The notes beneath the pieces were generated by a model. That model was not told where the DNA came from and did no database searches. It saw only the letters and a list, made by a program, of their open reading frames with translations. A stretch of DNA of 64,000 nucleotides from positions 165,542 to 229,541 of the forward strand of contig NZ_PSTQ01000005.1 of the NCBI RefSeq assembly GCF_002931075.1, written 5' to 3'. Positions 60,793-64,000 of this stretch are shown in pieces. The translations under genes and the position numbers were made by a program. This stretch comes from Pseudoclavibacter sp. AY1F1 (GTDB lineage: Bacteria; Actinomycetota; Actinomycetes; Actinomycetales; Microbacteriaceae). Positions within the stretch are counted from its first letter, which is position 1. Each line of letters begins with the position of its first letter.

Positions 60793-60860
60793 TCTCGGGA
60801 TGGGTTGCTCATCTCAGGATGGGTTGCAAGCCATCCCGAGATGAGCAACCCATCCCGAAA
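60793..60860. repeat. 68-bp REP-like palindromic element, copy A
   Basis: Two 30-nt arms (60793-60822 and 60831-60860) flank an 8-nt loop; 28 of 30 positions pair. The arms are built from the unit CTCGGGATGGG/CCCATCCCGAG, present twice in each direction. It lies 15 bp after the 3' end of the nuclease-domain gene. Identical design to copy B (61 of 68 positions the same). Confidence 0.85.
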
Positions 60861-60874
60861 CTGACGTCTGCGAC

Positions 60875-61837
60875 TCACCTTGCACGCTTCCGGGCAGCTC
60901 TCAGCTGTGCGAAGAAGGCGGCGCGACGCTTGAAGAGATCGTCGCTGGTGATGCGAATCACGAGCCAGCCGGCCTCCTGGAGGCGGTTGATCCGAGCGAC
61001 GTCCTTCTTGGCTTGCTCTGGGTCCCAGTGATACTCACCGTCGTATTCCACAGCGATCTTGAGTTCCGGGTACGCAAGGTCGACGCGGCCGATGAAAACC
61101 TGGCCCGCGTGTACTCGGTACCCCACGACAGGTTCCGGAAAACCAGCATCTGCGATGATGAGACGGGTAAGGGTCTCCATTGGGGATTCCACACCCTGTC
61201 GGACCTGAGGAAGTGCCGCGCGCATCCGCGTCGCGCCGACGTTACGACCCCAGCTCGCCAGGACCCCGGCAAGCGACGCCGCGGACGCGAGCTCGGGCAC
61301 AGGCGCGAAGACATTGTGGGGCGGCCCAGCGAAATCCGGGCGGATGATTCCGCGATAGCTACCTGAAGTCGTAGCCAGAGCATCGCCCACAACGACCAGC
61401 TCTCGAATCGAGAGGACCCGGGCCAACAAGGCCCAGGTGAGTTCTGGCGGTGTGAGGGGCTCTCCGAAAGGGGCAGTCATCTGCCAGATGTCTGGGTGGA
61501 TGCTCCTGCCTCGGATTCCGGCGCCGGTGGGCTTGTTGCGGCCAGTCGGAACGACGATGTGGACGGTTGCATCCTGATCGAATCTCCGCGGTAGGGGGAG
61601 GCCCCAGAATAGGGCGGCCGTGACGTCGCTGAACGCGTGCCATGCGCGCATCCGGGGGAGAAATGCTCTTGCGATCTCGATCGGCGCCGAGATGCTGCCG
61701 GTGATCTGCACTCCGCGGTGAGGCTGCGTAAACGCGCCTCCGTAGAGCTCCTGCGGTGTCGCGCCTGAACGAAGTGCATCACGAGTGGTGATCGCGCGTG
61801 CCGACGGTCCCGCGGGTGTTGAGCGCTCGGAGTTCAT
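60875..61837 (-). CDS. Vsr/DUF559-like endonuclease-domain protein
   Basis: A 320-residue protein. The N-terminal 60 residues resemble the winged-helix module seen in AbiEi-like proteins (ITTRDALRSGATPQELYGGA). The C-terminal 80 residues carry a PD-(D/E)xK core: FIGRVDLAYPELKIAVEYDG (Asp and Glu-x-Asp) and a DVARINRLQEAGW helix, as in DUF559/Vsr nucleases. ATG 61837 has TAGCCT 7 nt upstream. No partner methylase or toxin gene is beside it. It is flanked by the two 68-bp palindromes. Confidence 0.75.
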   Translation of the reverse strand: MNSERSTPAGPSARAITTRDALRSGATPQELYGGAFTQPHRGVQITGSISAPIEIARAFLPRMRAWHAFSDVTAALFWGLPLPRRFDQDATVHIVVPTGRNKPTGAGIRGRSIHPDIWQMTAPFGEPLTPPELTWALLARVLSIRELVVVGDALATTSGSYRGIIRPDFAGPPHNVFAPVPELASAASLAGVLASWGRNVGATRMRAALPQVRQGVESPMETLTRLIIADAGFPEPVVGYRVHAGQVFIGRVDLAYPELKIAVEYDGEYHWDPEQAKKDVARINRLQEAGWLVIRITSDDLFKRRAAFFAQLRAARKRAR

Positions 61838-61844
61838 GCGGCTC

Positions 61845-61850
61845 AGGCTA
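61845..61850 (-). promoter_or_regulatory. -10 element, leaderless nuclease-domain gene
   Basis: TAGCCT on the minus strand, 7 nt before ATG 61837. Copy B of the palindrome lies about 70 bp upstream. Confidence 0.5.
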
Positions 61851-61917
61851 AAGAGACTCGTTCGACTTCGTCTTGTTTATCCACAGGTTCGTCGTGCGGC
61901 GAGCTCACGCACCAGAC

Positions 61918-61985
61918 TCTCGGGATGGGTTCCTCATTTCGGGATGGCTAGCAACCCATCCCGAGATGAGCAACCCATCCCGAGA
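61918..61985. repeat. 68-bp REP-like palindromic element, copy B
   Basis: Arms 61918-61947 and 61956-61985 pair at 28 of 30 positions around an 8-nt loop. It is in direct orientation to copy A and upstream of the nuclease-domain gene promoter, and 15 bp after the disrupted membrane gene. Confidence 0.85.
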
Positions 61986-62000
61986 CGGCGCGCGGTGGCT

Positions 62001-62711
62001 TCAGAGGCCGGGCGGCGCGAAGAACGCGAGCCAGAGGAAGAGGATGCCCGCGACCGCGAGGAGGATCGCGAGGGTCCGCCGGTAGTCCCACTTCGCGGCC
62101 TTCGAGTAGAACCCGACGACGCGCGCCGTGACGGACGGGATCTTGGTCCACACCCAGGAGAGGGCGAGGAACGGCGCCGACAATGCCAGCAAGAAGACGA
62201 CTTAGGCGACACTGCGGAGCAGATCGTCAGAGGTGAGACCGTGGATGAGGCGCCCGGTGAGGTACATGATCGGCAGGGTCGTGAAGCCGACGCAGGCGCC
62301 GAGGCCGAGCAAGAAGTAAGCGGGCGCGGATGCGCGGGGCTTCGCGGGTGCCTTCGTCTTCGTCGGGAAGTCGCGGACCCTCGCTCGCCAGACGAGCACG
62401 ACGGCAACGGAAATCAAGAAGATCACACCGACGATGAGGTCGATCGTGCGGTTGAGGAGTGCCGCGTCGAGATTTCCGCGGAAGGTCGTTACGAGGGTTG
62501 TCGGGTCGAAGCTCCGGAAGATGAGCAGGAGCACGGTAGCTCCGGCCGCGAGCCCGAGGAGCATCCACCCCAGCCGCTTTGCCACGTCGACGCCGCGGGC
62601 GAGCAGGTCGCCGGTCGCTGCGTAGAGAGCAGGGGTGAGCCCCATGGCGAGCCCGAATCCGCAGAGCGACAGCAGGGAGGTGGTCCAGCGCAGAACTTCG
62701 TCCAACGCCAA
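62001..62711 (-). pseudogene. Multi-span membrane protein gene split by an in-frame TAA
   Basis: From TTG 62711 the frame encodes 169 residues of a membrane protein (FGLAMGLTPALYAATGDLLAR; GLGACVGFTTLPIMYLTGR) to TAA 62202-62204. The same frame then runs on without another stop for 66 codons (VVFLLALSAPFLALSWVW...LAFFAPPGL) to TGA 62001. The downstream part is a natural continuation with two more helices, so one base change (for example TAC to TAA) broke a gene of about 236 residues. The family looks like LysE/GAP-type transporters but is not certain. The TTG start is weak. Confidence 0.7.
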
Positions 62712-62747
62712 TCCAAGTCTTGCGCCAAGAACACGGCGCTGGTGCGC

Positions 62748-63905
62748 CTAGAGGTCGGCGTGGAAGTTCCAGATCTGGTCGGCGGAGATCTCCCACGAGA
62801 ACATGCCGCCGCGGTCCTTGCCGGCGAGGCGCAGCCGGCGCTCGAGGTCGCTGTCGGCGAGGACTCCCGCGATGGCGCCCGCGAGACGCTCGGGGTAGCC
62901 GGCGTCGGCGATACCGTCGCCACGTTCGACGACGAGGGTGGCGTCGAGCCCTACCTCCACGAGCGCTGGGTCGTCGGAGGTGATGACTGGAGTGCCGAAC
63001 TTGAAGGCCTCGATGATGGGCAGTCCGAATCCGGCGCTGAGGCTCGGCACGACGAGGGCGCTGGCGCGCTGCAGGGCGACGGCCAGCTCCTCATCGCTGA
63101 TGACGCCGACGGAGACGACACGGTCTCTCTCGATTCCAGAGTCGCTCACGAGCGCGTCGAGACTGACCTCTCCGCATTCGCTGGGCCCGACGACGACGAG
63201 CTTGACGCCATCGAGGCTCTTGTCGCCGAGCGCCTTGAGGAGCTGGGCGAGCCCGTGGCGCTTGTGCAGGGAGGCGAGCGTGATGATGTACTCATCCGGC
63301 AGCTTCAGCGACTCGGTGATAGCGTCGCCGGCCTCCTCGGATGCAGGGAGGCGGATGCTGGCTGCCGCGGCCGGGCTCATGACACGCACGCGGTCGCCGA
63401 AGTCGTAGTGCTCGATGACTTGGTCGGCGACGGCGTTGGTGGCCACGACGATGCCGCTTGCGTAGCGGAACGCTCGACGCAGGAGCGCTTTGTGGTGCTT
63501 GACGCTGTGCGAGCTGACGAGCTCTGGGTGCGTGAACGCCGTCATGTCGTGCCAGGTGACGACGGTCTGGTCGATGCCCTGGCTGAGCGAGATGTCGCGC
63601 ATCGGGGCGAGGGGTGTGAAGCTGTGGATGAACCCGCCGCCGACGGAGTTCGTGAGCAGTCCGCGGGACCATGAGGACTCGAGGCGCTCTGGGCGTAGCG
63701 GGGCCTGGACGACGTTGCTCAGCCCGGGGACTCGCTCTTCGAGCAGCGCGATCTCCTCGCGCGAGCGCTTGGGAATGATCGCTTCGACGTCGCAGCCGCG
63801 CGGCGCGCGCGCGATGAGCTGACGCCCGAGCTCTTCGCTGTAGCGTCTGGTTCCGCCTGGGCGCTCGTCGGCGGCGCGATCGAGCAGGACACGAAGGGTA
63901 ACCAT
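62748..63905 (-). CDS. GT4-type glycosyltransferase
   Basis: A 385-residue GT-B enzyme. Acceptor domain start VLLDRAADERPGGTRRYSEE; donor domain ITLASLHKRHGLAQLLKAL near 225 and SLSAGFGLPIIEAFKFGTPVI near 300 (E-x7-E region). ATG 63905 overlaps the stop of an upstream gene by one base (TGATG), so it is part of an operon running from outside the window. Sugar and acceptor unknown; likely envelope polysaccharide. Confidence 0.82.
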   Translation of the reverse strand: MVTLRVLLDRAADERPGGTRRYSEELGRQLIARAPRGCDVEAIIPKRSREEIALLEERVPGLSNVVQAPLRPERLESSWSRGLLTNSVGGGFIHSFTPLAPMRDISLSQGIDQTVVTWHDMTAFTHPELVSSHSVKHHKALLRRAFRYASGIVVATNAVADQVIEHYDFGDRVRVMSPAAAASIRLPASEEAGDAITESLKLPDEYIITLASLHKRHGLAQLLKALGDKSLDGVKLVVVGPSECGEVSLDALVSDSGIERDRVVSVGVISDEELAVALQRASALVVPSLSAGFGLPIIEAFKFGTPVITSDDPALVEVGLDATLVVERGDGIADAGYPERLAGAIAGVLADSDLERRLRLAGKDRGGMFSWEISADQIWNFHADL

Positions 63906-64000
63906 CAGGTGTTGAGGACTCCTTGCGCGGCGGCGTCTTCGAGTGCATCGAGCCAGGGCCGCATGGGTGGAACCCCCGCGTTCGTCCAGGCGTCGTGGCC
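63905..64000 (-). CDS. C-terminal end of an unidentified protein
   Basis: The last 31 codons of a gene entering from the right edge (ending WLDALEDAAAQGVLNT). The fragment is too short to place in a family. Its TGA overlaps the glycosyltransferase ATG, so it is probably a cell-envelope sugar gene. Confidence 0.6.
   Translation of the reverse strand, partial: GHDAWTNAGVPPMRPWLDALEDAAAQGVLNT

Noticed and set aside
60793..61985. An insertion sequence formed by the paired palindromes
   Set aside because: No transposase is encoded, the elements are in direct orientation and no target-site duplication was visible.
61785..63674. A 629-codon open frame on the plus strand
   Set aside because: Runs through the palindromic element and antisense to the glycosyltransferase and membrane gene; composition is acidic low complexity.

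Overview
The window is a stretch of a high-GC actinobacterial chromosome. Strong G/C third positions, frequent GTG starts, a fused biotin carboxylase/BCCP subunit (AccA3 type), a small AccE subunit, an LpdA-type quinone reductase and many leaderless starts point to Actinomycetota. Overall style fits Microbacteriaceae, but the genus cannot be fixed from the sequence alone. No rRNA, tRNA, CRISPR array, prophage or transposase was seen. Most of the window is ordinary, densely packed core metabolism; accessory material lies at about 37-46 kb and 60-64 kb.

Layout. 0-2.8 kb: end of ptsI, then a methionine-type ABC importer (metNIQ). 3-6.9 kb (minus): a ketosynthase/acyl-ligase pair and a YihY membrane protein. 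7-10.6 kb (minus): sdhCDAB. 10.8-13.1 kb: divergent mannosyltransferase and mannose-1-phosphate guanylyltransferase. 13.2-23.5 kb: nucleoside uptake and salvage (two BMP lipoproteins, a duplicated ATPase, two permeases, cdd, deoA, add, and a PTS EIIA coupled to add). 23.6-25.7 kb: alkylation repair (Ada-AlkA fusion, ogt). 25.9-30.1 kb: phosphosugar mutase, purine nucleoside phosphorylase, LpdA-like flavoprotein. 30.2-37 kb: TSUP transporter, accA3 and a heterodimeric ABC exporter. 37.2-42.6 kb: an unusual double-module sensor kinase, its LuxR-type regulator and two Tat-signal exported proteins. 42.9-48 kb: a 33-residue membrane microprotein, an SDR with a divergent TetR, a MarR with a divergent Rossmann protein, and a beta-glucoside PTS. 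48-60.7 kb: maf, a glycolipid-binding protein, a TRAM RNA methyltransferase, secreted proteins, accE/accD, birA, a PH-domain protein, gtrA, purK, purE and an LCP protein. 60.8-64 kb: a nuclease-domain gene bracketed by two 68-bp palindromic elements, a membrane-protein gene split by an in-frame stop, and glycosyltransferase genes.

Working together. The import, phosphorolysis and deamination genes plus the mutase form a complete route from external nucleosides to bases and pentose-5-phosphates. accA3, accD, accE and birA supply an acyl-CoA carboxylase and its biotinylation. manC, the GT4 enzyme, gtrA and the LCP protein suggest envelope glycan/glycolipid synthesis. The order sdh, cdd-deoA-add, mutase-PNP, lpdA, accA3, maf-accE-accD-birA-PH-gtrA-purK-purE resembles the corresponding part of the Mycobacterium tuberculosis chromosome (recalled, not checked), so this is probably an ancient conserved block with local insertions.

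The strongest unexplained signals are (1) the paired 68-bp palindromes around the nuclease-domain gene, (2) fourteen starts with a TANNNT hexamer exactly 6-7 nt upstream, implying widespread leaderless mRNAs, including a 20-codon leaderless ORF overlapping the next gene by a GTGA junction, and (3) the two-module sensor kinase beside two Tat-signal exported proteins. Functions are assigned from motifs read by eye; no database search was possible.
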